Origin: Amycolatopsis vancoresmycina
GTDB lineage: Bacteria; Actinomycetota; Actinomycetes; Mycobacteriales; Pseudonocardiaceae
Length of the DNA: 64,000 nt
Assembly: GCF_000716785.1 (NCBI RefSeq)
Contig: NZ_JNYY01000008.1
Location: 186,001-250,000 of the forward strand
Direction: 5' to 3'
The notes under the pieces were generated by a model. It was not told the DNA's origin. It did no database searches and was given only the letters and a program-made list of their open reading frames with translations. This document shows, piece by piece, positions 32,538-43,222 of this stretch (within the stretch, counting starts at the first letter, position 1; the number at the start of each line of letters is the position of its first letter). The position numbers and the translations under genes were made by a program.

Positions 32538-32576
32538 CCCTCCGCCCGGCTCGTCGCCCTGTGGCACGATTCATCC

Positions 32577-33020
32577 GTGACCAGCTCAGCCGCCTCGGCG
32601 CAGTACCTGCGTGACCTCGCGCTGCTGCGGCGCGTCCGGGACCGGATCGACCGGGAGTACGCGCAGCCGCTCGACGTCGAGGCGCTCGCCCGCGGGGTGA
32701 ACATGTCGGCCGGGCACCTCAGCCGGCAGTTCCGGCGCGCCTACGGTGAGTCACCGTATTCGTACCTGATGACGCGGCGGATCGAACGGGCGATGGCGCT
32801 GCTGCGCACCGGCGAGCTGAGCGTCACGGAGGTCTGCTTCACCGTCGGCTTCTCGTCGCTGGGCACCTTCAGCACCCGGTTCGCCGAGCTGGTCGGCATG
32901 CCCCCGAGCGTCTACCGCGAGCAGCAGGCCGCGGCCACCGTCGGGATGCCGCCGTGCGTGGCCAAACAGGTCACCAGACCGATCAGGAATCGAGAAGCGC
33001 GGCCCTCGGCGACCACATAG
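32577..33020 (+). CDS. AraC-family transcriptional regulator (DNA-binding domain only)
   Basis: 147 residues containing both AraC helix-turn-helix motifs: DVEALARGVNMSAGHLSRQFRRAYGESPYSYLM (about 36-68) and TGELSVTEVCFTVGFSSLGTFSTRFAELVGMPPSVYRE (about 80-117). There is no effector domain, as in the SoxS/MarA size class. The GTG has no Shine-Dalgarno, and a CACGAT seven bases upstream suggests a leaderless transcript. It heads a co-directional series: VOC protein, MFS, a truncated AraC-like protein and the UvrA-like protein. Confidence 0.87.
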   Translation: MTSSAASAQYLRDLALLRRVRDRIDREYAQPLDVEALARGVNMSAGHLSRQFRRAYGESPYSYLMTRRIERAMALLRTGELSVTEVCFTVGFSSLGTFSTRFAELVGMPPSVYREQQAAATVGMPPCVAKQVTRPIRNREARPSATT

Positions 33021-33030
33021 GGTGACCGCC

Positions 33031-33441
33031 ATGGACGTCACCATTCACTCGAGCTTCCTCCCCCACACGGACCCGGAAGCCTCGCTCGCCTTCTACCGCG
33101 ACCTGCTCGGCTTCGAGGTCCGCCAGAACGTCAAGTACGGCGGCATGCAGTGGATCACCGTCGGCCCGCCGAACCAGCCCGACACCTCGATCGTGCTGTC
33201 GCCGGTGGCCGCGACGCCCGGCCTCACCGACGACGAGCGCCGCATGATCAGCGAGATGATGGCCAAGGGCACCTACGCGAGCGTCAACCTCGCCACCAAG
33301 GACCTCGACGCCCTCTTCGCGAAGCTCGAAGCCGGCAACGCCGAAGTCGTCCAGGAGCCGGTCGACCAGCCCTACGGGATCCGCGACTGCTCGTTCCGCG
33401 ACCCCGCCGGCAACCTGCTCCGCATCCAGGAACAGCGCTGA
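33031..33441 (+). CDS. VOC-superfamily (glyoxalase/bleomycin-resistance fold) protein
   Basis: 136 residues, one pair of beta-alpha-beta-beta-beta modules. The first has DPEASLAFYRDLLGFEV and the second contains YASVNLATKDLDALFAKLEAGNAEVVQEP and CSFRDPAGNLLRIQE. A metal-ligand glutamate is not in its usual final position (LLRIQEQR), so it may bind a ligand rather than act as a metal-dependent enzyme. It starts 10 bp after the AraC gene, or from the GTG at 33022 (1 bp after). Confidence 0.83.
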   Translation: MDVTIHSSFLPHTDPEASLAFYRDLLGFEVRQNVKYGGMQWITVGPPNQPDTSIVLSPVAATPGLTDDERRMISEMMAKGTYASVNLATKDLDALFAKLEAGNAEVVQEPVDQPYGIRDCSFRDPAGNLLRIQEQR

Positions 33442-33473
33442 CCACGACCGTCCCCGCGCACAGCTACCGCGAG

Positions 33474-34679
33474 GTGCTGCGCGACCGGCGGGTCGCCGGG
33501 CTCCTGCTGGGGGACCTCCTGGCCAGCGTCGGCACCGGCATGCTGCTCGTCGCCATGCCCGTCCAGACGCTGTCGCTGCACGGCGGCCTCCCGAAGGCGA
33601 TCGCGATCGGGCTGGTCGAGGCCGCGCCGTTCGTGCTCTCCACCGCGCTGGCGCTGGCCGTCGGCCTGGGCCGGGTGCGGGTGCCGCCGCGGACGCTGCT
33701 CGTCGCCGACTGCGTGCTGCGATCGCTGACCTTCGCCACGCTCGGCGTCCTGGCCGTCACCGGACGGCTCACGCTGCCGGTCCTCGTGGCCGGGCTCTTC
33801 TTCGGCGCGACGTTCCGGCTGGCCGGGTCGAGCAGCCGGCGTGTCCTGGCGACGTCGGCCGCGGGTGACGCCGGGCGCTTCTCGGTCAACGGCCTGCTCG
33901 GCCTGAACACGACGTTCGCGCTCTACATCGCCGGGCCGGTGCTCGGCGGGGTGCTCGTGGCGACCGCCGGCGCGGGGTTCGCGCTGTTCGCCGACGCGTG
34001 CGGGGCGCTGGTCCTGCTGGCGTGCGTCCCCCGCGCGGCCGGCGACCGTGACGCGCTGCGCGAGACGGGCACGCCCGAGTCGGGCTGGCGGATCCTGCGC
34101 CGCCGCCCGGTCGCCGCGCGGCTGCTCGTGGTCGAGTTCTTCTTCAACTTCCTGTACATGCCCGTCGAAGTCGCGCTGCCGCTGTACGTGAGCGGGACGC
34201 TGCACGCGGGCGCGTCCGGTCTGGGGGTGCTGTGGGGTGCGCTGGGGGCCGGCGCGTTCCTCGGTGCCGCGCTCGTCGGCCGGCTGCGGAACCTGCCGCA
34301 GCGGCCGTTGCTGGTCGCCATCATCGGCCTGTGGGCGCTGTGCCCGATCGCGCTCGCCGTCACCGGCGACCTCACCGTGGCCCTGCTCGTCTTCGGCCTG
34401 GGCGGCCTGGTGTACGCGCCGTTCACGCCGGTCGCGTACAGCTTCCTGCAGTCCGGGCTCGCCCCCGGGGAACAGCAGCAAGTCGTCACGCTGTGGACGA
34501 CGGGCGCCACGGTGGCCGCCCCGCTCGGGCTGGCCCTGGGCGGGCCCCTGATCGAACTGGCCGGCAGCACCGGTGGCCTGGTGCTGTCCGGCGTGCTGAC
34601 CCTGCTGTTGCTGCCGATCGCGGCCCGGGCGGTGCTCGGGCGTATCCCGGAGAGGAATCCCGTATGTGCCTCAGCCTGA
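33474..34679 (+). CDS. MFS transporter (12-TM efflux type)
   Basis: About 401 residues with 12 predicted TM helices beginning VAGLLLGDLLASVGTGMLLVAMPVQTLSL. The central loop DRDALRETGTPESGWRILRRRPVAARLLVVEFFFNFLYMPVEVALPLY is typical of MFS_3-type exporters. The start is uncertain: GTG 33474 is used, but a CTG at 33438 overlapping the VOC stop would add twelve residues and allow translational coupling. Its end overlaps the next gene by 16 bp. Confidence 0.8.
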   Translation: MLRDRRVAGLLLGDLLASVGTGMLLVAMPVQTLSLHGGLPKAIAIGLVEAAPFVLSTALALAVGLGRVRVPPRTLLVADCVLRSLTFATLGVLAVTGRLTLPVLVAGLFFGATFRLAGSSSRRVLATSAAGDAGRFSVNGLLGLNTTFALYIAGPVLGGVLVATAGAGFALFADACGALVLLACVPRAAGDRDALRETGTPESGWRILRRRPVAARLLVVEFFFNFLYMPVEVALPLYVSGTLHAGASGLGVLWGALGAGAFLGAALVGRLRNLPQRPLLVAIIGLWALCPIALAVTGDLTVALLVFGLGGLVYAPFTPVAYSFLQSGLAPGEQQQVVTLWTTGATVAAPLGLALGGPLIELAGSTGGLVLSGVLTLLLLPIAARAVLGRIPERNPVCASA

Positions 34680-34899
34680 AAGCCGCCGCGCAGCAGCACT
34701 TCCGCGAACTGGCGCTGTTGCGGCGCGTCCGCGACCGCATCGACCGGGAATGCGCCGCTCCGCTCGACGTCGAACTGCTCGCGACCACAGTGGACCTGCC
34801 CGTCACGCAATTCGTCAGCCGCTTCCGAGACGCCTATGGCGTTTCCCCGCACGAATACCGACAGGCCGCCGAGGCCCGGACGAGAACCTGGAGCACCCG

Positions 34900-34903
<4 letters not shown>
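34664..34903 (+). CDS. Truncated AraC-like helix-turn-helix protein
   Basis: 79 residues. FRELALLRRVRDRIDRECAAPLDVELLATTVDLPVTQFVSRFRDAYGVSPHEYR aligns with the first half of the AraC regulator at 32577 (LRDLALLRRVRDRIDREYAQPLDVEALA), including the first helix-turn-helix. The second helix-turn-helix is missing entirely and is replaced by a short RTRTWSTR tail. The gene has a good ribosome site (GGAGAGGAA) and overlaps both neighbours, so it is probably expressed rather than decayed. It may be a partial duplication acting as a modulator of the full-length regulator. Confidence 0.78.
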
Positions 34904-37260
<2,357 letters not shown>

Positions 37261-37271
37261 CGCCCGCCCCG

Positions 37272-37317
37272 GTCGTGAGTGGTAAGGCGAGTTCTAACTC
37301 GCCTTACCACTCACGAC
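37272..37317. terminator. Long-stem hairpin after the uvrA-like gene
   Basis: Perfect 22-bp stem (arms 37272-37293 and 37296-37317) with a CT loop. It shares the TCGTGAGTG outer end and GTT-CT-AAC apex with the hairpin at 9287, but the middle of the stem differs. Confidence 0.82.
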
Positions 37318-37440
37318 AAGCCGCGGCAGACCCGGGAAGCCGGAGGGCGTATACCAGCGTGGGCGGTAGGGCTGGCCCCCGGAAAGTCCTTCGAGCGCAC
37401 CGCATTCCGGCGCGGTCCCCCGGCGCGAAGACTCAGGCGG

Positions 37441-38460
37441 GTGACCACCACCGAAAACCTCGTCGGCAGCGACTTCGCCCGGCTGAGCCACCGCATCTCC
37501 GCCGCCGGGCTGATGGCCCGCCGTCCCGGCTACTACACCGCCCGGATCGCCGTCGTCGCCGGGTTGTCCGCCGCCGGGTGGGTGGCCTTCGCGCTGCTCG
37601 GCAACTCGTGGTGGCAGCTCGGCGTCGCCGCCTTCATGGCCGTGATGTTCGGGCAGATCGCGTTGCTCTCCCACGATCTCGCGCACAAGCAGGTGTTCCG
37701 GCGGCGGCGCCCCACCGAGGTTGCCGGGATGCTCGCCGGCAACCTCGGGATCGGGATGAGCTACGGCTGGTGGATGGACAAGCACACCCGCCACCACGCC
37801 AACCCGAACCACGAAGAGCTCGACCCCGACGTCGACCCGGACATCCTCGTGTGGTCGAAGGACCAGGCCCGGGCGGATCTCGGACCAGTGCCGCGGTTCA
37901 TCGGGCGGTACCAGGCGTTCCTGTTCTTCCCGCTGCTCACCCTGGAGGGCCTGAACCTGCACTGGTCCGGGATCCGCGCGGTCCGCAAGCCGGGGCTGCG
38001 GCGCCGGGGCGTCGAAGCCGCGCTGCTCGCCGCGCACTTCGTCCTCTACTTCGGCGCGCTGTTCACCGTGCTCTCCCCCGGCATGGCGCTGCTGTTCTTC
38101 GCCGTCCACCAGGGACTGTGGGGTGTCTACTTGGGATCGATCTTCGCGCCCAACCACAAGGGCATGCCGACGCTGACCGGGCGTCCCGAGCTCGACTTCC
38201 TCCGCAAGCAGGTGCTGACCTCGCGCAACGTCCGCGGCGGCGTCGTCACCGACGTCGCGCTCGGCGGGCTCAACTACCAGATCGAGCACCACCTGTTCCC
38301 GAGCATGCCGTCGCCGCACCTGCGGCGGGCGCAGCCGATCGTCCAGGCCTACTGCGCCGAGCTGGGCATTCCCTACCTGCAGACGAGCCTGGCCGAGTCC
38401 TATCGGCAGGCGCTCACCCACCTGCATGAAGCTGGGGCGCCTCTCAGGAAGCGTTCGTAG
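37441..38460 (+). CDS. Membrane fatty acid desaturase
   Basis: 339-residue integral membrane di-iron desaturase. The three histidine boxes are HDLAHKQ, HTRHHANPNH and QIEHHLFPSMP, with about four TM helices between them. The Q-x-x-H-H third box is typical of front-end/acyl-lipid (delta-5/6-like) desaturases. Start GTG 37441 is preferred as the first residue before the family start; no clear ribosome site is seen. It lies 124 bp after the long hairpin and is followed by the metallo-hydrolase 10 bp later. Confidence 0.87.
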   Translation: MTTTENLVGSDFARLSHRISAAGLMARRPGYYTARIAVVAGLSAAGWVAFALLGNSWWQLGVAAFMAVMFGQIALLSHDLAHKQVFRRRRPTEVAGMLAGNLGIGMSYGWWMDKHTRHHANPNHEELDPDVDPDILVWSKDQARADLGPVPRFIGRYQAFLFFPLLTLEGLNLHWSGIRAVRKPGLRRRGVEAALLAAHFVLYFGALFTVLSPGMALLFFAVHQGLWGVYLGSIFAPNHKGMPTLTGRPELDFLRKQVLTSRNVRGGVVTDVALGGLNYQIEHHLFPSMPSPHLRRAQPIVQAYCAELGIPYLQTSLAESYRQALTHLHEAGAPLRKRS

Positions 38461-38470
38461 ACTCGGTTCC

Positions 38471-39532
38471 ATGAGGAGAACGATCGCGGCCCTGCGGGAC
38501 CTGCCGGCGGCGTTCGGCGCGAAAGCCACCGGCGCGCGGGCCGAGCGGGTCCGCTCGTCGCCGCAGTTCGACGGCAAGGTGTTCCGCAACGCGGCGCCGC
38601 GGCACCCGATGACCGCGGGGTCGATGCGGACCATCTTCCGCGAGATGTTCTTCGGCGAGCACCGGGAGCTGCGCAAACCGGCCGGCGCGGTACCGCTGGT
38701 CGCGGCGGAGCCGGTCCTGTCGGCCGACGGCGTCCACCTGACGTGGTACGGCCACGCGTCGACGCTGGTGGAGCTCGACGGCGCCCGCGTGCTGCTCGAC
38801 CCGGTGTGGAGCGACCGGGTCTCGCCGGCGGCGTTCGCGGGCCCGCGGCGGCTGCACGAGCCGCCGGTGCCGCTGTCCGGGCTCGGCCGGATCGACGCGG
38901 TGGTGATCTCGCACGACCACTACGACCACCTGGACCTGGCCACGGTCCGCGCGCTGGTGGCGTCGTCCGAGGCGCCGTTCCTGGTGCCGCTCGGGGTGGG
39001 CGCGCACCTGGAGCGCTGGCACGTCCCGGCGGCGCGGATCATCGAGCTGGACTGGCACGAGGAGGCGACGGTGGCGGGCGTCCGGTTCGTGGCGACGCCG
39101 GCCCAGCACTTCTCCGGCCGCGGCATCACGAACGACGACACGCTGTGGACGTCGTGGGCCCTGCTGGGCCCGACGCACCGGGTGTTCTACAGCGGCGACA
39201 CGGGCTACTTCGACGGGTTCGCCGCGATCGGCGAGAAGCACGGCCCGTTCGACGCGGCCCTGATCCAGATCGGCGCGTACGCCCCGCAGTGGCCGGACAT
39301 CCACATGACCCCGGAGGAGGGCGTCGCGGCAGGCCTCGACGTCCGGGCGAAGCTGCTGGTCCCGGTGCACTGGGCGACGTTCCAGCTGGCGATGCACCCG
39401 TGGGCCGAGCCGGCGGACCGCGTCTGGCGCGAGGCGAAGGCGGCGGACCTCCCGCTGGCGATCCCCCGCCCGGGCGAGCGCATCGACGTGACGGAGCCCC
39501 CGCCGGTGGACGGCTGGTGGCAGGCGCTGTGA
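38471..39532 (+). CDS. Metallo-beta-lactamase-fold hydrolase (NAPE-PLD/UlaG-like)
   Basis: 353 residues. The metal-binding motif is HDHYDHLD, with further ligands at HFSGRG, SGDTGY and VHWATF. The WYGHASTLVELDGARVLLDPVWSDRVSP start is typical of the N-acylphosphatidylethanolamine phospholipase D-like branch. No signal peptide. TAGACT ending seven bases before the ATG suggests a leaderless transcript. Substrate unknown; a phospholipid or lactone is possible. Confidence 0.85.
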   Translation: MRRTIAALRDLPAAFGAKATGARAERVRSSPQFDGKVFRNAAPRHPMTAGSMRTIFREMFFGEHRELRKPAGAVPLVAAEPVLSADGVHLTWYGHASTLVELDGARVLLDPVWSDRVSPAAFAGPRRLHEPPVPLSGLGRIDAVVISHDHYDHLDLATVRALVASSEAPFLVPLGVGAHLERWHVPAARIIELDWHEEATVAGVRFVATPAQHFSGRGITNDDTLWTSWALLGPTHRVFYSGDTGYFDGFAAIGEKHGPFDAALIQIGAYAPQWPDIHMTPEEGVAAGLDVRAKLLVPVHWATFQLAMHPWAEPADRVWREAKAADLPLAIPRPGERIDVTEPPPVDGWWQAL

Positions 39533-39957
39533 CCGGCGAGCACGAGCGGTACGCGCGTTACCTGCTCGAGTTCGCGAACGTCTCCGACGACGACGAGCCG
39601 GAGCTGGTCCGCGCGGTGCTCACGGACCCGGACCGGGTGATGGCGGAGTCGGCGGTCGTCCGCCACCTGGACCTGCGCGCGGCGGCCCTGCTGGCCGGCC
39701 ACGGCTTCCCGGCGTGGGCAGCCCGGATGGGCGCGCTGGTGTTGGACCACCGCTTCCCGGCGCAACGGCTGCGGGAATGGGTACTGTTGCGGGCGATCAC
39801 CCACGACGAGGGCTGGCTGGCAAGCGAACTGACGAGCGCTTCCGACTGGCTGCAGCGGCGAGCGTGCGCCGTCCCGGCCGCGCTCACCGTGCTGGCCGAG
39901 CACGGCCGCACCCGCCGCGTGCGAACGGCGGCCCGCCGAGCCCGGGAGGGCGTGTGA
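39529..39957 (+). CDS. Conserved hypothetical protein (alpha-helical, HEAT-like)
   Basis: 142 residues, not recognised. It is helix-rich with a repeating pattern (ESAVVRHLDLRAAALLAG, LREWVLLRAITHDEGWLASELTSASDWLQRR, LTVLAEHGRTRRVRTAARRARE) that suggests a short HEAT/ARM-like solenoid. GTG 39529 overlaps the metallo-hydrolase stop and its own stop overlaps the Smr gene start, so the three are translationally coupled. Confidence 0.65.
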   Translation: MTGEHERYARYLLEFANVSDDDEPELVRAVLTDPDRVMAESAVVRHLDLRAAALLAGHGFPAWAARMGALVLDHRFPAQRLREWVLLRAITHDEGWLASELTSASDWLQRRACAVPAALTVLAEHGRTRRVRTAARRAREGV

Positions 39958-40208
39958 AGCTGAAGCTGGACCTGCACGACATCTACAACCGCGGCGGCGA
40001 GATCGACCGGGCCCTGCGCGCGATCATCGACGAGGCCGTCGCCAAGAAGGCGCCGCTGGTCGAGATCATCCCGGGCAAGGGGTCGGGTCAGCTGAAGAAG
40101 CACGTGCTGCGGTTCCTCGAGCGCAAGGACGTCAAGGCGCTCTACCACCGGGTCGAGAAGGACAAGGACAACTTCGGCCGGGTGTTCGTGCACTTCCGCT
40201 GGAAGTGA
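39954..40208 (+). CDS. Stand-alone Smr-domain protein
   Basis: 84 residues forming a minimal Smr (MutS-related) domain. It has the LDLHDIYNRGGEIDRALRAIIDEAVAKKAPLVEIIPGKGSGQLKKHVLRFL pattern: LDLH at the start and the G-x-G-x-G-like GKGSGQL loop. Smr domains nick or bind nucleic acids. The GTG overlaps the previous stop, and it converges with the next gene with no gap. Confidence 0.83.
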   Translation: MKLKLDLHDIYNRGGEIDRALRAIIDEAVAKKAPLVEIIPGKGSGQLKKHVLRFLERKDVKALYHRVEKDKDNFGRVFVHFRWK

Positions 40209-40799
40209 TCAGAACCGGCTGTCGTGGCGGGCTTCGGACCACGCCCGGTCCCACGCCGCCGCGTGCAGCCGGGCCAGGACGAACCGGCCGAGGCCGTACA
40301 GCCCGGCCAAGGCTCCGGTGACCGCCGCCCACAGCAGGATTGCTGCGAACACCCCGTCGGCTGCGGAGGTCGACGGCGACAGGGGCTCGCTCGTCAGGTC
40401 GCCGTGCTGGTCCAGCCACACCGATACGCGGGTGCCCGCCGGGCTGCCTGCGTCGGTGAGGACGTCGCCTGTGTGGCGGGCGCCGTGGGCGTCGAACCAG
40501 GCCGCCGGGACCGTCGTCTGGTCGGCCGGCGCACCCGCGCCGTCCGTTCCGTACGTCTGACCGGACGCCGCGGCGAGCGAGACCGCCGTCGCCGGGTGGC
40601 GGGTGGTGCGCTCCTCCGCTGCGCGGGCCGTCTGCGCCGCGTAGGTCTCCGAGCCGAACGCCGCCGCGAACGGGACCACCAGGAACGCGCCGGCGATCAC
40701 CATGAGCAGCAGGAGGGCCTCGACGCGGTCACCCGCGCGGGCGAGCGGGTTGCGGCCGGGCAGCAACCGGCGCCGAAAGCGGGCGATCCGTCCGCGCAT
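40209..40799 (-). CDS. Rv1733c-like two-TM membrane protein
   Basis: 196 residues. It starts RRRLLPGRNPLARAGDRVEALLLLMVIAGAFLVVPFAAAFGSETY, has an extracytoplasmic middle with TTVPAAWFDAHGARHTGDVLTDAGSPAGTRVSVWLDQHGDLT, and a second TM near the C-terminus. This matches the Rv1733c family of conserved mycobacterial/actinobacterial membrane proteins of unknown function (Rv1733c itself belongs to the dormancy regulon). ATG 40799 is chosen; an upstream extension is open but not family-like. Confidence 0.8.
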   Translation of the reverse strand: MRGRIARFRRRLLPGRNPLARAGDRVEALLLLMVIAGAFLVVPFAAAFGSETYAAQTARAAEERTTRHPATAVSLAAASGQTYGTDGAGAPADQTTVPAAWFDAHGARHTGDVLTDAGSPAGTRVSVWLDQHGDLTSEPLSPSTSAADGVFAAILLWAAVTGALAGLYGLGRFVLARLHAAAWDRAWSEARHDSRF

Positions 40800-40929
40800 G
40801 CGCGACTCACTCCTCCCGGGAAGGTGTCTTCTCGGTAACAGTGTGCGCGCCGGGGCTCGACTTTCTCTCGCGAATGGGATGCGGCCCACCTGTGAAACCC
40901 TCCACAACCACCCGGTGGAGCCATCGCCG

Positions 40930-41469
40930 TTACAGCCAGTCGTCGGGGCGCGGCCAGGGCAGCATGGCCGCGAGGGCGTCCCTGGCCGGTTCGGTGACGG
41001 CGTACCGGCCGCGGTGGAACAGCAGCGGGCGGGCTTCCGACGGGCCCCCGAGTGCGGTGACCCGGCCGATCACGACGTAGTGGTCCCCTGCCTCGTGCAC
41101 CGCCTCCAGTGCACAGTCGATCCAGGTCAGGGCGCCGTCGAGCAGGGGCGCGCCGGACGGCGCGGGCGTCCAGCCGACGCGGGCGAACTTGTCCTCGCCG
41201 CGGGCGCCGAACACCGCGCTGATCTCCTGCTGGTCCTCGGCCAGGACGTTGACCGCGAACCGGCCGGCCGCGGCGAGCACCGGCCAGGTCCGCGACGTCC
41301 GGGCCGGGCAGAACAGCACCAGCGGCGGGTCCAGCGACAACGCGGCGAACGACTGGCAGGCGAACCCGGCGAGGGTGTCGCCGTCACGGCCGGTGACGAC
41401 CGTGACGCCCGTGCAGAAGTGCCCGAGCACGCTGCGGAACTCGGTCTGGTCGACCGCCACGGACGTCAT
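40930..41469 (-). CDS. hsaB: Flavin reductase HsaB (3-HSA hydroxylase reductase)
   Basis: 179 residues of the flavin-reductase (HpaC-like) fold: FRSVLGHFCTGVTVVTGRDGDTLAGFACQSFAALSLDPPLVLF and the GRVTALGGPSEARPLLFHRGRY end. It supplies reduced flavin to HsaA in hydroxylating 3-HSA. The ATG overlaps the hsaC stop. Gene order hsaA-hsaD-hsaC-hsaB on one strand equals that of M. tuberculosis. It is the last gene of the operon. Confidence 0.9.
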   Translation of the reverse strand: MTSVAVDQTEFRSVLGHFCTGVTVVTGRDGDTLAGFACQSFAALSLDPPLVLFCPARTSRTWPVLAAAGRFAVNVLAEDQQEISAVFGARGEDKFARVGWTPAPSGAPLLDGALTWIDCALEAVHEAGDHYVVIGRVTALGGPSEARPLLFHRGRYAVTEPARDALAAMLPWPRPDDWL

Positions 41470-42377
41470 GCGCCCGGGGGCCGCGCGCCGACTGAGAAGT
41501 CGTGCCCCCACAGCGACACCGCGGTGCTCTCGCGGGCGATCCAGTTGTCGTCGTCGACCTGACGGCCTTCGCAGCCGAACTCGACGTCGAAGCCGCCCGG
41601 GGTCTTCATGTAGAACGACAGCATCAGGTCGTTGACGTGCCGCCCGAGGGTGGCCGACATCGGCACCTTCCGCCGGATCGCGCGGTCGAGGCACAGCCCG
41701 ACGTCGTCGGTGTTCTCCACCTCGACCATCAGATGCACGATCCCGGACGGCGTCGGCATCGGCAGGAACGCCAGGCTGTGGTGCCGCGGGTTGCAGCCGA
41801 AGAACCGCAGCCACGCCGGTGCCCCGTCGGCCGGCCGCCCGACCAGCTGCGGCGGCAGGCGCATCGAATCGCGCAGCCGGAAGCCGAGGACGTCCCGGTA
41901 GAACCGCAGCGACGCTTCGTCGTCCTTTGTGGACAAAACGACGTGGCCGAGGCCCTGCTCGCCGGTGACGAACTTGTGGCCGTACGGGCTCACCACGCGC
42001 CGGTGCTGCAGCGCGACGCCGTGGAACACCTCCTGGGTGTTGCCGGACGGGTCGTCGAAGCTGATCAGCTCGTCGACGCGGCGGTCGGCCAGCTCGTCGG
42101 GTGTGGCTTCCTTGTACGGCACCGACGCACTGTCCAAACGGGACCGTAGCTCGGCCAGCTCCGCCGCGTGCGCGACCTCCCAGCCGGTGACCGCGAGGCG
42201 ATCCGAGGAGCCCGGCGAGATGACCAGCCGCGCGGGGAAGTCGTCCATGCGCAGGTAGAGCGCGTCGGGGTTGGTGCCGCTGCCTTCCACCATGCCGAGC
42301 ACCTTGAGGCCGTATTCGCGCCAGGCTGCCATGTCGGTGGCTTCGATGCGGAGGTAGCCCAGTGACCGGATGCCCAT
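41466..42377 (-). CDS. hsaC: 3,4-DHSA extradiol dioxygenase HsaC
   Basis: 303-residue type I extradiol dioxygenase that cleaves ring A of the catechol 3,4-DHSA. The Fe(II) ligands fall at His145, His215 and Glu266, exactly the numbering I recall for M. tuberculosis HsaC. The two-module VOC architecture is intact. It overlaps hsaD by one base and hsaB by four. The N-terminus starts MGIRSLGYLRIEATDM, and the ATG is fixed by coupling with hsaD. Confidence 0.94.
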   Translation of the reverse strand: MGIRSLGYLRIEATDMAAWREYGLKVLGMVEGSGTNPDALYLRMDDFPARLVISPGSSDRLAVTGWEVAHAAELAELRSRLDSASVPYKEATPDELADRRVDELISFDDPSGNTQEVFHGVALQHRRVVSPYGHKFVTGEQGLGHVVLSTKDDEASLRFYRDVLGFRLRDSMRLPPQLVGRPADGAPAWLRFFGCNPRHHSLAFLPMPTPSGIVHLMVEVENTDDVGLCLDRAIRRKVPMSATLGRHVNDLMLSFYMKTPGGFDVEFGCEGRQVDDDNWIARESTAVSLWGHDFSVGARPPGA

Positions 42378-43222
42378 CAGGAACTCCCGAGGAAGTCGAG
42401 GGCCAGCCGGTTGAACTCGTCGAACTTCTCCAGCTGGGCCCAGTGCCCGCAGCCGCCGAAGACGTGCAGCTGCGCGCGCGGAATCGTCTTGAGTGCCACC
42501 AGCGCGCCGTCCAGCGGGTTGACGCGGTCCTCGCGCCCCCAGATCAAGAGTACGCGCTGGCGCAGCCGGTGGGCTTCGCGCCAGAGCATGCCTTCTTCGT
42601 AGGTGTCCGGCTGCGCGAACGACATCCCCATCGCGCGCATGGCGGCCAGGGACTCCGGGGTGTTCGCGGCGGCGAAGCGTTCGTCGATCAGCTCGTCGGT
42701 GATCAGGTTCTGGTCGTGGACCATGATCCGCAGGAAGGTTTCCATGCGCTCGCGCGACGGCTTCCCGGCGAACCGCCCGAGGTTCTTGACGCCTTCGGTC
42801 GGGTCGGGCGCGAACAGGTTGACGCTCAGCCCGCCCGGCCCCATCAGCACCAGCCGCCCGGCCCGCTTGCCGTGGTTCAGCGCGAACCGCACCGCCGCGC
42901 CCCCGCCGAGGGAGTTGCCGACGAAGTGGGCGCGCTCGATGCCGAGGGCGTCCATGAGCCCGAGGACGGCGTCCGCGCTGTGCCGGAAGTACTGCGGGTG
43001 CTCGGTCGGCTTGTCCGAGCGCCCGAAGCCGGGCTGGTCGACGGCGATCGTCCGGTAGTGCTTGGCGAACTCCGGCAGGTTGCGCCCGAAGTTGCTCCAC
43101 GCCGACGCGCCGGGCCCGCCACCGTGCAGCAGGATCACCGTTTCGGCGTGCTCGGCCCCGGCCTCGTGGTAGTGCAGCTTCAGCGAACCGGCCTGGACGT
43201 ACTTGCCTTCGGGAGCGGCCAT
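42377..43222 (-). CDS. hsaD: 4,9-DSHA hydrolase HsaD (meta-cleavage product hydrolase)
   Basis: 281-residue alpha/beta hydrolase that cleaves the C-C bond of the HsaC ring-cleavage product 4,9-DSHA. Catalytic triad: Ser104 (VGNSLGGG), Asp232 (GREDRVNPLDG) and His260 (GGCGHWAQ); the Asp-His spacing of 28 equals that of M. tuberculosis HsaD. The oxyanion HGGGPGASAWSNFG block is the MCP-hydrolase signature. One-base overlaps on both sides show tight coupling with hsaA and hsaC. Confidence 0.93.
   Translation of the reverse strand: MAAPEGKYVQAGSLKLHYHEAGAEHAETVILLHGGGPGASAWSNFGRNLPEFAKHYRTIAVDQPGFGRSDKPTEHPQYFRHSADAVLGLMDALGIERAHFVGNSLGGGAAVRFALNHGKRAGRLVLMGPGGLSVNLFAPDPTEGVKNLGRFAGKPSRERMETFLRIMVHDQNLITDELIDERFAAANTPESLAAMRAMGMSFAQPDTYEEGMLWREAHRLRQRVLLIWGREDRVNPLDGALVALKTIPRAQLHVFGGCGHWAQLEKFDEFNRLALDFLGSS

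Noticed and set aside
32371..32574. Open frames encoding heptad peptides such as REMPLQS across the repeat arrays
   Set aside because: They come from the 21-bp period (7 codons); no ribosome sites, and they occur in several frames and strands.
41466..43100. Single long reading frame covering hsaC and part of hsaD
   Set aside because: The frame upstream of 42377 is a shadow of hsaD; hsaC starts at ATG 42377.
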